Below, in pieces: positions 11,818-20,996 of a DNA stretch of 64,000 nt. The position numbers were made by a program, and so were the translations under genes. The notes under the pieces are model-generated. The model did no database searches. It saw only the letters and a program-made list of their open reading frames with translations, and had not been told where the DNA came from. The stretch's first letter is position 1. Every line of letters begins with the position of its first letter. The DNA is from Chitinolyticbacter meiyuanensis (GTDB lineage Bacteria > Pseudomonadota > Gammaproteobacteria > Burkholderiales > Chitinibacteraceae), in contig NZ_CP041335.1 of NCBI RefSeq assembly GCF_008033135.1, forward strand, positions 2,857,925 to 2,921,924. The letters are read 5' to 3'.

Positions 11818-13230
11818 ATGAAACTCACCTATCAACTCGGCGCACTGGCGCTTGCCCTGTTCACCGCCGGCCTCGTGCACGCCGAAACCATCCGCGTCGC
11901 CATCGGCACGCAGGACACCACCATCAATTGCGCCACCGGCGGCGTGCTGATCCGCGAGCTGAAGCTCCTGGAGAAATACCTGCCGCGCGACGGCAAGTAC
12001 AAGGATGCTCAGTACGACATCCAGTGGAAGAACTTCACCTCGGGCGCGCCGCTCACCAACGAGATGGTCGCCGACAAGCTCGACATCGGCTCGATGGCCG
12101 ATTTCCCCGGCTCGCTCAACGGCGCCGCTTTTGACAAGGCCGGCAAGAAGAGCCTGTTCATCACCGTGCTGTCGGGCAGCACCCAAGGCAGCGGCAACGG
12201 CATCGTCGTGCCCAAGGAATCGCCCATCCAGTCCATCACCGAGCTGCGCGGCAAGACCATCTCGGTGCCATTCGCCTCCACCTCGCACGGCATGCTGCTG
12301 CGCGCGCTCAAAGCCAACGGCATCGATCCGGAAAAGGACGTCACCATCATCACCCAAGCGCCGGAAGTGGCCGGGCCCGCGCTGCAGGCGAACAAGATCG
12401 ACGCCCACGCCGATTTCGTGCCGTTCGCCGAGCTGTTCCCGTACCGCGGCTTTGCTCGCAAGATCTTCGACGGCTCGCAAGCCAAGACACCGACCTTCCA
12501 CGGCTCGCTGGTCAATGCCGAGTTCGCCAGGAAATACCCGGAAGTCGTCACCGCCTTCCTGCGCGCCGCGATCGAGGCCGACCGGCTGTTCGCCGCCGAG
12601 CCGGAGAAATACAGCGACCTGATCGAGAAGACCACCGGCATCGAGGCCGAAGTGGCCTACCTGTTCCACGGCCCGCTCGGCCTGCAGACGCGCGATTTCA
12701 GCTGGAAGCCCGAATACCGCCAGGCACTGAAAACCTCGATCGAGACGCTGCGTTACCTCAAGCGCACCGATGCCGATCTGGATGTCGCGAGCTTTGTCGA
12801 CGACCGCTATCTGCGCGCCGCCTTCAAGCAGGCCGGGCTCGACTACGAGGCGCAGCTCAAGGACTACGACAAGCTGCCGCTCAATGCCAAGGACGCACTC
12901 ACCGGCAAGCCGATCACCGATTTCCGCCGCCTGGGCCAGGTGTGGATCGAGGGTGAGCCCAAGGTGCGCCACTACGCCACGCTGGAATCGGCCGTGGCCG
13001 ACGCCAAGCGTATCGAGGCCGGCGGCAAGCGCATTCGCGTGATCTATGCGCAGGACTACGGCAGCGGCATCAAGCTCTTGGCACGCCAAGCCTGGTTCGC
13101 CCAGGACGGCAAGGGCCAGCTCGCCGCCTTCCTGCTGAAAGATGCGGCGGCAACGTGGGCCAAGGCCAACAACGCCAAGGTGGTCGACTACGCCAGCATC
13201 CAGCCGGCCGCCAAGCTGGCCACCAACTGA
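11818..13230 (+). CDS. ABC importer substrate-binding protein with C-terminal extension
   Basis: 470 aa from the ATG at 11818 (GGAG 8 nt upstream). A signal peptide of about 22 residues ends at VHA. The first ~330 residues are an NMT1/SsuA-like periplasmic binding fold related to those for sulfonates and nitrate. Proteins of this type are usually 310-350 aa. The extra ~100 residues (about 370-470) contain VIYAQDYGSG and a terminal FLLKDAAATWAKANNAKVVDY segment that resembles the NosL/copper-chaperone fold, an assignment I make only tentatively. It follows the ferredoxin after 144 bp and precedes a permease and an ATPase. Confidence 0.8.
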   Translation: MKLTYQLGALALALFTAGLVHAETIRVAIGTQDTTINCATGGVLIRELKLLEKYLPRDGKYKDAQYDIQWKNFTSGAPLTNEMVADKLDIGSMADFPGSLNGAAFDKAGKKSLFITVLSGSTQGSGNGIVVPKESPIQSITELRGKTISVPFASTSHGMLLRALKANGIDPEKDVTIITQAPEVAGPALQANKIDAHADFVPFAELFPYRGFARKIFDGSQAKTPTFHGSLVNAEFARKYPEVVTAFLRAAIEADRLFAAEPEKYSDLIEKTTGIEAEVAYLFHGPLGLQTRDFSWKPEYRQALKTSIETLRYLKRTDADLDVASFVDDRYLRAAFKQAGLDYEAQLKDYDKLPLNAKDALTGKPITDFRRLGQVWIEGEPKVRHYATLESAVADAKRIEAGGKRIRVIYAQDYGSGIKLLARQAWFAQDGKGQLAAFLLKDAAATWAKANNAKVVDYASIQPAAKLATN

Positions 13231-13240
13231 GGCCGGGGCG

Positions 13241-14026
13241 ATGCATGCATTCCGCGTGAACCCTGCCTCTTGGGTGCTGCCCGCCGCATCGCTGCTCGCC
13301 AGCGTGCTGCTGTGGCACCTGTTGGCCACCTACAAGCCGCACCTGGGCCTCGTCACCTTTGCAAACGCGCCGTCGCCGCGCGAAGTCTGGGAGGCCGGGC
13401 AGGAGCTGGTGCAATCGCCCAAGCTGCTGTTCCACCTGGGGCACAGCCTCTACCGGGTGTTCGCGGGTTTCGCCGCAGCAGCGATTGCCGGCATCGCGCT
13501 CGGCCTTGCCATCGGCCGCTTCGGCTGGGCACGCGGCACGCTGCTGCCACCGCTGGAAGTATTGCGACCGATCCCGGCGGTGGCGTGGATTCCGCTGTCG
13601 GTGCTGCTGTTTCCGTCGTCCGAGGCCTCGATGATGTTCATCACCTTTGTCGGCGCGCTGTTTCCCATCCTGCTTGCCACCATCCACGGCGTGGAGGGGG
13701 TCGACGCGCGCCTCATCGCCTCGGCGCGCAGCCTGGGCGCACGGCGCTGGCGCGTGTTCACCGAAGTGGTCGTGCCGGGCGCCGCACCCGCCATCGTCAC
13801 CGGCCTTGCCATCGGCATGGGTACCTGCTGGTTTTGCCTTGTCACCGCCGAGATGATCTCGGGGCAGTTCGGCATCGGCTACTACACCTGGGAGAGCTAC
13901 ACCTTGCAGAACTACGCCAACATCGTGGTCGGCATGCTGCTGATCGGCGTGCTGGGCATGGGCAGCAGCGCGCTGATCCGCGCGCTTGGCCGGCTGGCCA
14001 TGCCCTGGCAGGGAGCAACGCGATGA
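13241..14026 (+). CDS. ABC importer permease (SsuC/TauC type)
   Basis: 261 aa from the ATG at 13241, 10 bp after the binding-protein stop. It has about six hydrophobic segments and the cytoplasmic EAA-type loop around LIASARSLGARRWRVF, which contacts the ATPase. The region PPLEVLRPIPAVAWIPL is typical of sulfonate/nitrate/taurine permeases. The stop overlaps the ATPase start (ATGA). It forms one importer with the genes on either side. Confidence 0.88.
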   Translation: MHAFRVNPASWVLPAASLLASVLLWHLLATYKPHLGLVTFANAPSPREVWEAGQELVQSPKLLFHLGHSLYRVFAGFAAAAIAGIALGLAIGRFGWARGTLLPPLEVLRPIPAVAWIPLSVLLFPSSEASMMFITFVGALFPILLATIHGVEGVDARLIASARSLGARRWRVFTEVVVPGAAPAIVTGLAIGMGTCWFCLVTAEMISGQFGIGYYTWESYTLQNYANIVVGMLLIGVLGMGSSALIRALGRLAMPWQGATR

Positions 14027-14880
14027 ACGCCCCGCTGCCACGCGCCACCACCGCAGGCCGTATCGCGCTCGACCAGGTGGTCATCCGCGTCGGCCACGGC
14101 AACGATGCCTTCACCACCGTCGAGGACATCACGCTCGACATCGCGCCGGGTGAGTTCGTCTGCCTGCTCGGGCCATCGGGCTGCGGCAAGTCGACGCTAC
14201 TCGGCGCACTGGCCGGCCACCTGGCGCCCGCCTCCGGCGTGCTGCATGTCGATGGCGCCAGCATCATCGGGCCCTCGCCCGAACGGGGCTTGGTATTCCA
14301 GCACCACACGCTGTTCCCGTGGCGCCGCGTGATCGACAACGTGGCCTTTGGCCTCAAGATGCGCGGACTCAAGCGCGCCGAACGCCACGCCGCCGCACAG
14401 GAGCTGCTGGCGCTGGTGGGGCTCGCCGGTTTCGAGCAGCGTTATCCGTCGCAGCTTTCCGGCGGCATGCAGCAGCGGGTGGAAATCGCCCGGGTGCTGA
14501 TTGGCCAACCGCGCGTACTGCTGATGGATGAACCGTTCGGCGCGCTCGATGCGCTCACCCGGCTGAAGATGCAGCAACTGCTGCTCGACGTCTGGGCGCG
14601 CTTTCGCACCACCGTGGTGTTCGTCACCCACGATATCGACGAGGCGCTGTTCCTCGCCGATCGCATCCTGGTAATGAGCCCGCGCCCGGGCCGCATCGTC
14701 GAGGATCTGCGGCTGCCGTTCGCCCGCCCGCGCGATGCGACGCTGTCGACCAGCGCCGACTTCATTGCGCTCAAGCGCCATTGCCTGGCGCTGCTGCACC
14801 ACGAGGCACCCGTGCCGCCGCTGCCCCGGCTGACGCCGCTGGGCGGCCCGGACGTGCGCACGCTGCAATTTGCCATCTGA
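14023..14880 (+). CDS. ABC importer ATP-binding protein (SsuB/TauB type)
   Basis: 285 aa. Walker A GPSGCGKST is at residues 50-58, the signature LSGGMQQRVEIAR near 145, and Walker [13 protein letters not shown] near 166. The H-loop is in FVTHDIDEALFLADR. These are the standard motifs of sulfonate/taurine/nitrate importers, so the protein energises the upstream permease. It starts inside the permease stop. The C-terminal tail after residue 250 is Pro/Leu-rich and of no known role. Confidence 0.92.
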   Translation: MNAPLPRATTAGRIALDQVVIRVGHGNDAFTTVEDITLDIAPGEFVCLLGPSGCGKSTLLGALAGHLAPASGVLHVDGASIIGPSPERGLVFQHHTLFPWRRVIDNVAFGLKMRGLKRAERHAAAQELLALVGLAGFEQRYPSQLSGGMQQRVEIARVLIGQPRVLLMDEPFGALDALTRLKMQQLLLDVWARFRTTVVFVTHDIDEALFLADRILVMSPRPGRIVEDLRLPFARPRDATLSTSADFIALKRHCLALLHHEAPVPPLPRLTPLGGPDVRTLQFAI

Positions 14881-14891
14881 CCGGACCCGCC

Positions 14892-15860
14892 ATGACCGAC
14901 ACCTACACCGCCCTCTTGGGCGATTCCGACCTCGCCACGCTGGCACCGCGTCTCGCCGCGATCGACGCGGCCACCCGGCGCATCGCGCTGATCGAGCTCG
15001 CCGACGAGGGCGATCCAGCACACCTGCCGCTCTTGATCGCCGGCCTCAATGATGCCGATGCCCGCGTGCGCGCCGAAGCGGCGCAACTGCTGGCCGGCTG
15101 GGACGAGGTCTACGTAGCGCACGCGCTGGCCGAACGGCTGCTCGACGAAGACGCCGGCGTACGCGACGCCGCCGCGCAGAGCCTGTCCGAGCTCAAGTCG
15201 CCGGCAGCCGGCACACCACTGCTGGCCTGGGCGGAACACACCGATGCCTATGCCCGTGCCGCCGCGCTGCGAGCACTGCGCGAGCTGCGGCTGCCAGCCG
15301 CGCAAACGCCGGCGCAGGCGTCGCTGTTCCACGCCCATCCCGGCGTGCGCCGCGAGGCGGTCGGCGTGCTCGGCTGGTTGAAGGTGGCCGAGGCGCTGCC
15401 CGCGCTCGCCGAACTGGCGCAGAGCGATGCCGATGCCGAAGTACGCCGTGCCGCCACTGGTGCGCTCGGCTTCGCTGCTGATGCTCAGGTGGCGCCCGCG
15501 CTGCTCGCCGCGCTGGGCGATGCGGAGTGGCAGGTGCGCGAGGAAGCGGCCACCACGCTGGGCAAGCTGCGGCTGGCCGGTGCGGTAATACAGCTGATCG
15601 GCACGCTGGAACACGATATCTGGCAGGTACGGATCAAGGCGGCGCGCGCGCTCGGCCTGCTTGGCGACGCAGCCGCGCTGCCCGCACTGATCGCTAGCCT
15701 CGCCCACCCGGCCGGCAACCTGCGCAAGGAAGCAGCCATCGCGCTCGGCGAGATCGGCGATCCTACGGCCCAGGCCGCGCTCGACGTGGCCGCCGACGAT
15801 CCCGATCCGGAAGTGCGCAAGGCGGCGCGCCTGGCCATCAGCCGGCTGGCCGCCGCATGA
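14892..15860 (+). CDS. HEAT-repeat protein
   Basis: 322 aa made almost wholly of tandem HEAT/PBS-lyase-type helical repeats of about 30 residues. Repeated units include DADARVRAEAAQLLAGW, DAEVRRAATGALG, EWQVREEAATTLGKL and DPEVRKAARLAISRL. There is no signal peptide or membrane segment. Such scaffolds bind proteins or assist cofactor attachment. Here it lies between the importer and the DUF971 gene, and its stop overlaps the next start (ATGA). A role in maturing or docking the AprA/AprB-like complex is inference from position only. Confidence 0.8.
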   Translation: MTDTYTALLGDSDLATLAPRLAAIDAATRRIALIELADEGDPAHLPLLIAGLNDADARVRAEAAQLLAGWDEVYVAHALAERLLDEDAGVRDAAAQSLSELKSPAAGTPLLAWAEHTDAYARAAALRALRELRLPAAQTPAQASLFHAHPGVRREAVGVLGWLKVAEALPALAELAQSDADAEVRRAATGALGFAADAQVAPALLAALGDAEWQVREEAATTLGKLRLAGAVIQLIGTLEHDIWQVRIKAARALGLLGDAAALPALIASLAHPAGNLRKEAAIALGEIGDPTAQAALDVAADDPDPEVRKAARLAISRLAAA

Positions 15861-16147
15861 CGCCAATCGAGGTTGGCCTCACGCCGCAGGCGCTGACTCT
15901 GGTCTGGCCCGGCGGCAGCACCACGCTCTCCGCCCAGGCGCTGCGCGCCGCCTGCCGCTGCGCCGATTGCCGTGCCGCCGCGCTGCGCGGCCAGGCCGTG
16001 CCGATTCCCGCCGCAACCATGCTGGCCGGGCTGGCGCCGCTGGGGCATTACGCGCTGCAATTGCGCTTTGCCGATGGCCACGAGCGTGGCATCTATCCCT
16101 GGGCCTATCTACAGCAGCTTGCAGCCGCCCAGCATCCCTCGTCTTAA
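15857..16147 (+). CDS. DUF971 domain protein
   Basis: 96 aa. It matches the DUF971 family, which resembles the N-terminal domain of gamma-butyrobetaine hydroxylase. The diagnostic metal-ligand-like cluster CRCADC lies near residues 34-39, and the C-terminus contains HERGIYPWAYL. DUF971 proteins often occur next to Fe-S carrier or assembly genes. Its start overlaps the HEAT-repeat gene stop and it ends the operon. Together with the HEAT-repeat protein it may serve Fe-S or flavin assembly of the upstream redox pair (inference). Confidence 0.8.
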   Translation: MTPIEVGLTPQALTLVWPGGSTTLSAQALRAACRCADCRAAALRGQAVPIPAATMLAGLAPLGHYALQLRFADGHERGIYPWAYLQQLAAAQHPSS

Positions 16148-16264
16148 ATTCAAATTTGTTATTTTGAAATCATTTAATATTCCTTTTTAACAAATCATCG
16201 ACCGGTTAGATTTGCTCATCGCCTTGCCACATATCGCGGCAAGTCCACATGGGAGAACAATACG

Positions 16265-17251
16265 ATGAGCACCTTGCATACCTTCACGCGTTGGCTACCG
16301 GCGCTGGCACTGACCGGCGCCCTGACCGCGCAGGCCGATGACGTCACCGTCGCCTACCAGACCACGGTCGAGCCAGCCAAGGTGGCGCAGGCCGACGGCG
16401 CCTACGAGAAGGCCACCGCCAGCAAGATCAACTGGCGCAAGTTCGAAAGCGGCGCCGAGGTGATCACCGCCGTCGCATCGGGGGATGTGCAGATCGGCTA
16501 CGTGGGCTCCAGCCCCTTGGCGGCGGCGGCCAGCCGCTCGCTGCCGGTACAGACCTTCTTGATCGCCGCGCAGATCGGTTCAGCCGAGGCGCTGGTGGTG
16601 CGCAACGGTACCGGCATCAACAAACCGGCCGATCTCGCCGGCAAGAAGATCGCCGTGCCCTTCGTCTCGACCACGCACTACAGCCTGCTGGCCGCGCTCA
16701 AACACTGGAAGATCGCACCGTCCAAGGTACAGATCATCAACCTGCGTCCGTCCGAGATCGCCGCAGCCTGGCAGCGTGGCGACATCGACGCCGCCTATGT
16801 GTGGGATCCGGCCCTCGGTCGCGCCAAGGAAAACGGCAAGGTGCTGACCAGCTCGACCGACGTCGCCAAGTGGGGCGCGCCGACCTTCGATGCCTGGATC
16901 GTGCGCAAGGATTTCGCCGAGAAGAACCCCGCGTTCGTCGAGCAGTTCGCCCGCGTCACCCTCAAGGCCTATGCCGACTACGCCGCCAATCCCAAGGCCT
17001 TTGCCAGCAACGCCGGCAACGTGGAGAAGATTGCCCGCATCACCGGCTCCAAGCCCGAGGAAGTGGCGAGCCTGCTGGAAGGCAACCGCTACCCGGTGGC
17101 CAGCGAACAGGCCCAGCTGCTCGCCAAGTCCACCGAGCAGGCGCTGGCCAATACCTCGGCCTTCCTCAAGGAGCAGGGCAAGGTCGACGCAGTACACCCG
17201 AGCTACGCCGAATACGTGAGCAATCGCTACGCCAAGGCGGCGCTGAAGTAA
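16265..17251 (+). CDS. tauA: Taurine ABC importer, periplasmic binding protein TauA
   Basis: 328 aa with a cleavable signal peptide ending near ALTAQA. The mature start [19 protein letters not shown] and the internal [20 protein letters not shown] match E. coli TauA closely, as does [14 protein letters not shown]. It delivers taurine to TauBC. The preceding 117 bp are AT-rich and must hold the promoter, but no sigma-54 motif is present there. A GGAG lies 11 bp upstream of the ATG. A hairpin separates it from tauB. Confidence 0.95.
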   Translation: MSTLHTFTRWLPALALTGALTAQADDVTVAYQTTVEPAKVAQADGAYEKATASKINWRKFESGAEVITAVASGDVQIGYVGSSPLAAAASRSLPVQTFLIAAQIGSAEALVVRNGTGINKPADLAGKKIAVPFVSTTHYSLLAALKHWKIAPSKVQIINLRPSEIAAAWQRGDIDAAYVWDPALGRAKENGKVLTSSTDVAKWGAPTFDAWIVRKDFAEKNPAFVEQFARVTLKAYADYAANPKAFASNAGNVEKIARITGSKPEEVASLLEGNRYPVASEQAQLLAKSTEQALANTSAFLKEQGKVDAVHPSYAEYVSNRYAKAALK

Positions 17252-17264
17252 GGCATCACATTCA

Positions 17265-17296
17265 CCGCTGCACCGCCTGCCGGTGCAGCGGGTTTT
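17265..17296 (+). terminator. Intercistronic hairpin between tauA and tauB
   Basis: A perfect 11-bp stem (17265-17275 with 17281-17291, loop CCTGC) is followed by GGTTTTG. It lies between genes of one operon, so it probably acts as a partial terminator or as a 3' stabiliser that raises tauA expression over tauBCD. Confidence 0.6.
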
Positions 17297-17316
17297 GTCG
17301 TTTGCAGGAGCAGACC

Positions 17317-18108
17317 ATGTCCTCGCTGATCGTCGATCGCGTATCGGTGCACTACCCCGGCGCAGCCACTGCGGCGCTGTCCGATGTGTCGCTGACCGTC
17401 GGAGCGGAAAACCTGGTGGTCGCGCTGGGTCCATCCGGCTGCGGCAAGACCACACTGCTCAACCTGATCGCCGGCTTCGTCGCGCCCAGTCGCGGCCAGA
17501 TCACGCTCGACGGCAAGCCCGTGACAGGCCCCGGCGCCGAGCGCGGTGTGGTATTCCAGGACGACGCGCTGCTGCCCTGGCTCAACGTGATCGACAACGT
17601 GGCCTTTGGCCTGCGCCTGCAAGGCGTGCCGCAACGCGAACGCGAAGCGCGTGCGCGCCAGGTGCTGCAGCAGGTCGACCTTGCCCAGCACACCGAGCGC
17701 CGCATCTGGCAACTTTCTGGCGGCATGCGCCAGCGGGTGGGTCTTGCCCGCGCGCTGGCAGCCGATCCGCAGCTCTTGTTGATGGACGAGCCATTCGGCG
17801 CGCTCGACGCCTTCATCCGCGAGCAGATGCAGGCGCTGCTGCTGCGTATCTGGCGCGAAACCGGCAAGCGCGTGTTCCTGATCACGCACGACATCGAGGA
17901 AGCGGTGTTCCTTGCCACCGAGCTGGTGCTGATGTCGCCCGGCCCGGGACGCATCGTCGAGCGGCTGTCACTCGATTTCGGCCGCCGCCACGCCGCGGGC
18001 GAGCCGGTGCGCAGCGTGAAATCCGATCCTGAATTCATCGCCGTTCGCGAACACGTGCTCGCCCGGGTCTTCGCCCATCGTCACAGCCTGGAGGGCGCCC
18101 CCGCATGA
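17317..18108 (+). CDS. tauB: Taurine ABC importer, ATP-binding protein TauB
   Basis: 263 aa from the ATG at 17317 with CAGGAG upstream. Walker [10 protein letters not shown] is at residues 38-46, the signature [13 protein letters not shown] near 133, and Walker [13 protein letters not shown] near 152. The segment [16 protein letters not shown] is typical of TauB (Q-loop). Its stop overlaps the tauC start (ATGA). Confidence 0.93.
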   Translation: MSSLIVDRVSVHYPGAATAALSDVSLTVGAENLVVALGPSGCGKTTLLNLIAGFVAPSRGQITLDGKPVTGPGAERGVVFQDDALLPWLNVIDNVAFGLRLQGVPQREREARARQVLQQVDLAQHTERRIWQLSGGMRQRVGLARALAADPQLLLMDEPFGALDAFIREQMQALLLRIWRETGKRVFLITHDIEEAVFLATELVLMSPGPGRIVERLSLDFGRRHAAGEPVRSVKSDPEFIAVREHVLARVFAHRHSLEGAPA

Positions 18109-18947
18109 ACGCCGCCGAACTCGCCTTGGGCGAACATGAATTCCCGGTCGCGGAACACCCGCAACCGGTCACGCCGCAGCGCAGCGGCACGTTGCGTATC
18201 AGCCTTGCCACGCTCGCCACGGTGCTGGCGCTGTGGTGGGCCACTGCCGCATCGGGCCTGGTCGCGCCGCTGTTTCTGCCACCGCCGCAGGCGGTACTGG
18301 CCAAGCTGTGGCAGACCGCCACGCAAGGCTATATGGACGCCACCTTGTGGCAGCACCTGGGCGCCAGCGCCTTTCGCATCGTCAGCGCGCTGATTGCGGC
18401 CGTGCTGTTTGCCGTGCCGATCGGCATCGCCATCGGGCTGTCGCGCACCGCGCGCGGCGTACTCGATCCGCTGATCGAGTTCTACCGCCCCATTCCGCCG
18501 CTCGCCTACCTGCCGCTGATCGTGATCTGGTTCGGCATCGGCGAGCTCTCCAAGGTGCTGCTGATCTATCTCGCCATCTTCGCGCCGATCGCCATCGCCA
18601 CCGCCAGCGGCGTACGCGGCGTGGACAAGGCCCGCCTGCGCGCTGCGCAGTCGCTGGGCGCCAGCCGCTGGCAGCTGATCCGCCACGTGATCCTGCCATC
18701 CGCCCTGCCGGACATCCTGACCGGCGTGCGCATCGGCCTGGGTACCGGCTGGTCCACGCTGGTGGCCGCCGAGCTCGTCGCCGCCACCCGCGGCCTGGGC
18801 TTCATGGTGCAGTCGGCCGCGCAGTTCCTCGTCACCGACGTGGTGGTGCTCGGCATCATCGTGATCGCGGTGATCGCCTTTGCGCTGGAGCTCGGGCTGC
18901 GCGCGCTGCAGCGCAGGCTTACCCCCTGGCACGGCCAGGCCCACTGA
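18105..18947 (+). CDS. tauC: Taurine ABC importer, permease TauC
   Basis: 280 aa. It has a hydrophilic N-terminus, about six membrane segments, and the permease loop [18 protein letters not shown]. The segment [17 protein letters not shown] is highly characteristic of TauC. It overlaps tauB by 4 bp and lies 15 bp before tauD, so all four tau genes form one unit. Confidence 0.93.
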   Translation: MNAAELALGEHEFPVAEHPQPVTPQRSGTLRISLATLATVLALWWATAASGLVAPLFLPPPQAVLAKLWQTATQGYMDATLWQHLGASAFRIVSALIAAVLFAVPIGIAIGLSRTARGVLDPLIEFYRPIPPLAYLPLIVIWFGIGELSKVLLIYLAIFAPIAIATASGVRGVDKARLRAAQSLGASRWQLIRHVILPSALPDILTGVRIGLGTGWSTLVAAELVAATRGLGFMVQSAAQFLVTDVVVLGIIVIAVIAFALELGLRALQRRLTPWHGQAH

Positions 18948-18962
18948 TTTTCAGGAACATCC

Positions 18963-19799
18963 ATGTCCGTACTCGATATCACCCCGCTCAGCCCCGCCAT
19001 CGGTGCCGTCGTCGACGGCGTGCAACTCTCCGAGCCACTATCCGATGCCAACCGCGACGCGCTGAACGATGCACTGTTGCGTCACCAGGTGCTGTTCTTT
19101 CGCAACCAGCCGGTAACGCCGACGCAGCAGCGCGATTTCGCCCGCCAGTTCGGCGACCTGCATATCCACCCGATCTACCCGAACGTGCCGGACACGCCGC
19201 AGATCCTGGTGCTGGATACCCATGCCGATAACCTGCCGGACAACGACAACTGGCATACCGACGTCACCTTCATCACCACGCCACCGCTGGGCGCAGTGCT
19301 CGCCGCCAAAACACTGCCCCCCACCGGCGGCGACACGCTCTGGTCCAGCGGCACCGCCGCCTTCGATGCGCTCTCGCCGCGCTTGCAGGCACTGCTCGAC
19401 GGCCTGACGGCGACGCACGACTTCGCCAAGTCCTTTCCCGCCAGCCGCCATGCGATCTCGGAAGCGGGCCGCGCGCAGTGGGAAGCGACACGTGCCAGGC
19501 ATCCGCCGCTGTCGCACCCGGTGATCCGCACCCACCCGGTGACCGGGCGCAAGGCACTGTTCGTCAACGAAGGCTTCACGCTGCGCATCAACGAGCTGCC
19601 GCCGCGCGAATCGGAAGCGCTACTCGCCTTCCTCTATGCCCACGTCGCCCGCCCCGAATTCACTGTCCGCTGGCGCTGGCAGGTGAACGACGTGGCATTC
19701 TGGGACAACCGCGTGACCCAGCACTACGCAGTCGCCGACTACCTGCCCGCCCGCCGCGTGATGCACCGCGCCACCATCCTGGGCGACGCGCCGTTCTGA
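18963..19799 (+). CDS. tauD: Taurine dioxygenase TauD
   Basis: 278 aa. TauD is an Fe(II)/2-oxoglutarate-dependent dioxygenase that hydroxylates taurine, releasing sulfite and aminoacetaldehyde. The iron ligands are visible as His98-X-Asp100 in WHTDVTF and the distal His254 in VTQHYA, one position off E. coli numbering (99/101/255). The 2-oxoglutarate-binding arginine is in ARRVMHR. Length matches the family. GGAACATCC precedes the ATG. A strong terminator follows. Confidence 0.95.
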   Translation: MSVLDITPLSPAIGAVVDGVQLSEPLSDANRDALNDALLRHQVLFFRNQPVTPTQQRDFARQFGDLHIHPIYPNVPDTPQILVLDTHADNLPDNDNWHTDVTFITTPPLGAVLAAKTLPPTGGDTLWSSGTAAFDALSPRLQALLDGLTATHDFAKSFPASRHAISEAGRAQWEATRARHPPLSHPVIRTHPVTGRKALFVNEGFTLRINELPPRESEALLAFLYAHVARPEFTVRWRWQVNDVAFWDNRVTQHYAVADYLPARRVMHRATILGDAPF

Positions 19800-19814
19800 A
19801 CACGCCGGAAAACG

Positions 19815-19840
19815 ACAAGGCCCGCATCAGCGGGCCTTGT
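19815..19840. terminator. Bidirectional terminator after tauD
   Basis: A perfect 11-bp stem (19815-19825 with 19830-19840, loop ATCA) begins ACAAGG and ends CCTTGT. It lies between the convergent tauD and the outer-membrane gene and can serve both. Confidence 0.8.
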
Positions 19841-19857
19841 GCCATGGATGCAAACGC

Positions 19858-20976
19858 TCAGCGCCAGGCGCTGCCTACCTGGAAGTAGAACGCGTTGTCG
19901 TCCTCGCTCTTGGCGACATCAATGCCGGCCGCGATGCCGAGCTTGCGCGCAATGAGGTAACGGAAGCCCAGCCCGGCACCCCAGGCGTCGTCGGCCTCGC
20001 CAAGATCCTTCCAGCGCCCCCAGGCCTTGCCCATACCGCCAAAGGCCAGCACCGACCAGCGCGGCGTAAAGGTCCAGCGCCCCTCCACCTCGCCCGTGAG
20101 CGCGTACTGATCCTGGTAACGCCCCTTGGACAGCCCGCGTAGCGAGACGAAGGGTTGGGCATAGAACGGCACGTCCCCCTCGGTGGCACGGCCGTCGATG
20201 CGTAGCCCCAGGTTCCATTCCTTGGCCAGCGGAATCCAGGTGTAGGCCCGCGCGGCATAGGTCTCGAACTCCTGCGAGCTGCCGAGCCAGTCGCGCGCAA
20301 TCTGTGCCTCGAGCTCGGCATAGGCACCGCGACTGGGAAAGAACATGTTGTCGCGGCTGTCGTAATCGACCACGAGGCCAGCTTTACCGATCTGGCGGTC
20401 GGTATCGAGGAAGCCGAGCTCGGTGGCAAGCTCGCCGGTGAACTTGGTCTCGGCGTCGAGATAGGTATAACGCGGGCCGGCAAACCAGTGGCTGTCGCCG
20501 ATCCGCACCAGGAGCTGCTGCACCAGCGCCACACCGTTGAGCTGGTAGGAGCGCGGCCGGCTGGACAGGCCGTAGTAGTCGGTCTCCAGGTTCACCTTGC
20601 CGAGCGCGCCGAGGTAGCGGTAGCGATCGCCGCCCCAGGTATGGAAGTGGAAGATGCCACCGCCCCAGGTGCCGTTGTCGGTGGCCGCGCCGCCCACGCC
20701 GGTGATGTTGGGTGGTTGCATCACGCCGGTTTCCTTGGCCTTTTCGCCAGCCTCGGCCATCGATTCGGAGAAGAACAGCAGCATGGCGCCACCGCCGTAA
20801 CCGATGGCGGGCTCCGTGATCACCACCGGCACCGGCAGGAAGCCCTTGTGGTTGAGCAGGTAGTCGCTCATGTCAAAGCCGCCATCCTCGCTATCGCGGA
20901 ACGAGATTTCCGCGTTCGCCAGCGGGCTGGCGAACAACAGCGCGGACAACAGCAACGTGGGGAAACGGATGCGCAT
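19858..20976 (-). CDS. Omp85/BamA-type outer-membrane beta-barrel protein (surface antigen D15)
   Basis: 372 aa from the ATG at 20976 (GAGG upstream). A signal peptide ends at ANA. The rest consists of amphipathic strands rich in Gly, Tyr and Trp and ends in WR, a poor terminal aromatic signature. Motifs such as LVVDYDSRDNMFFPSRGAY are characteristic of the D15/Omp85 barrel. There are no POTRA repeats, so this is a short stand-alone barrel. It is last in an operon with an 844-residue exported protein and a lipoprotein. Confidence 0.8.
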   Translation of the reverse strand: MRIRFPTLLLSALLFASPLANAEISFRDSEDGGFDMSDYLLNHKGFLPVPVVITEPAIGYGGGAMLLFFSESMAEAGEKAKETGVMQPPNITGVGGAATDNGTWGGGIFHFHTWGGDRYRYLGALGKVNLETDYYGLSSRPRSYQLNGVALVQQLLVRIGDSHWFAGPRYTYLDAETKFTGELATELGFLDTDRQIGKAGLVVDYDSRDNMFFPSRGAYAELEAQIARDWLGSSQEFETYAARAYTWIPLAKEWNLGLRIDGRATEGDVPFYAQPFVSLRGLSKGRYQDQYALTGEVEGRWTFTPRWSVLAFGGMGKAWGRWKDLGEADDAWGAGLGFRYLIARKLGIAAGIDVAKSEDDNAFYFQVGSAWR

Positions 20977-20996
20977 TCGGGCCTCGGTGCGTGAAC

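Noticed and set aside
16148..16264. Sigma-54 promoter for tauABCD
   Set aside because: No GG-N10-GC with recognisable -24/-12 boxes is present; the AT-rich stretch suggests sigma-70 control, but no clear -35/-10 pair could be fixed.
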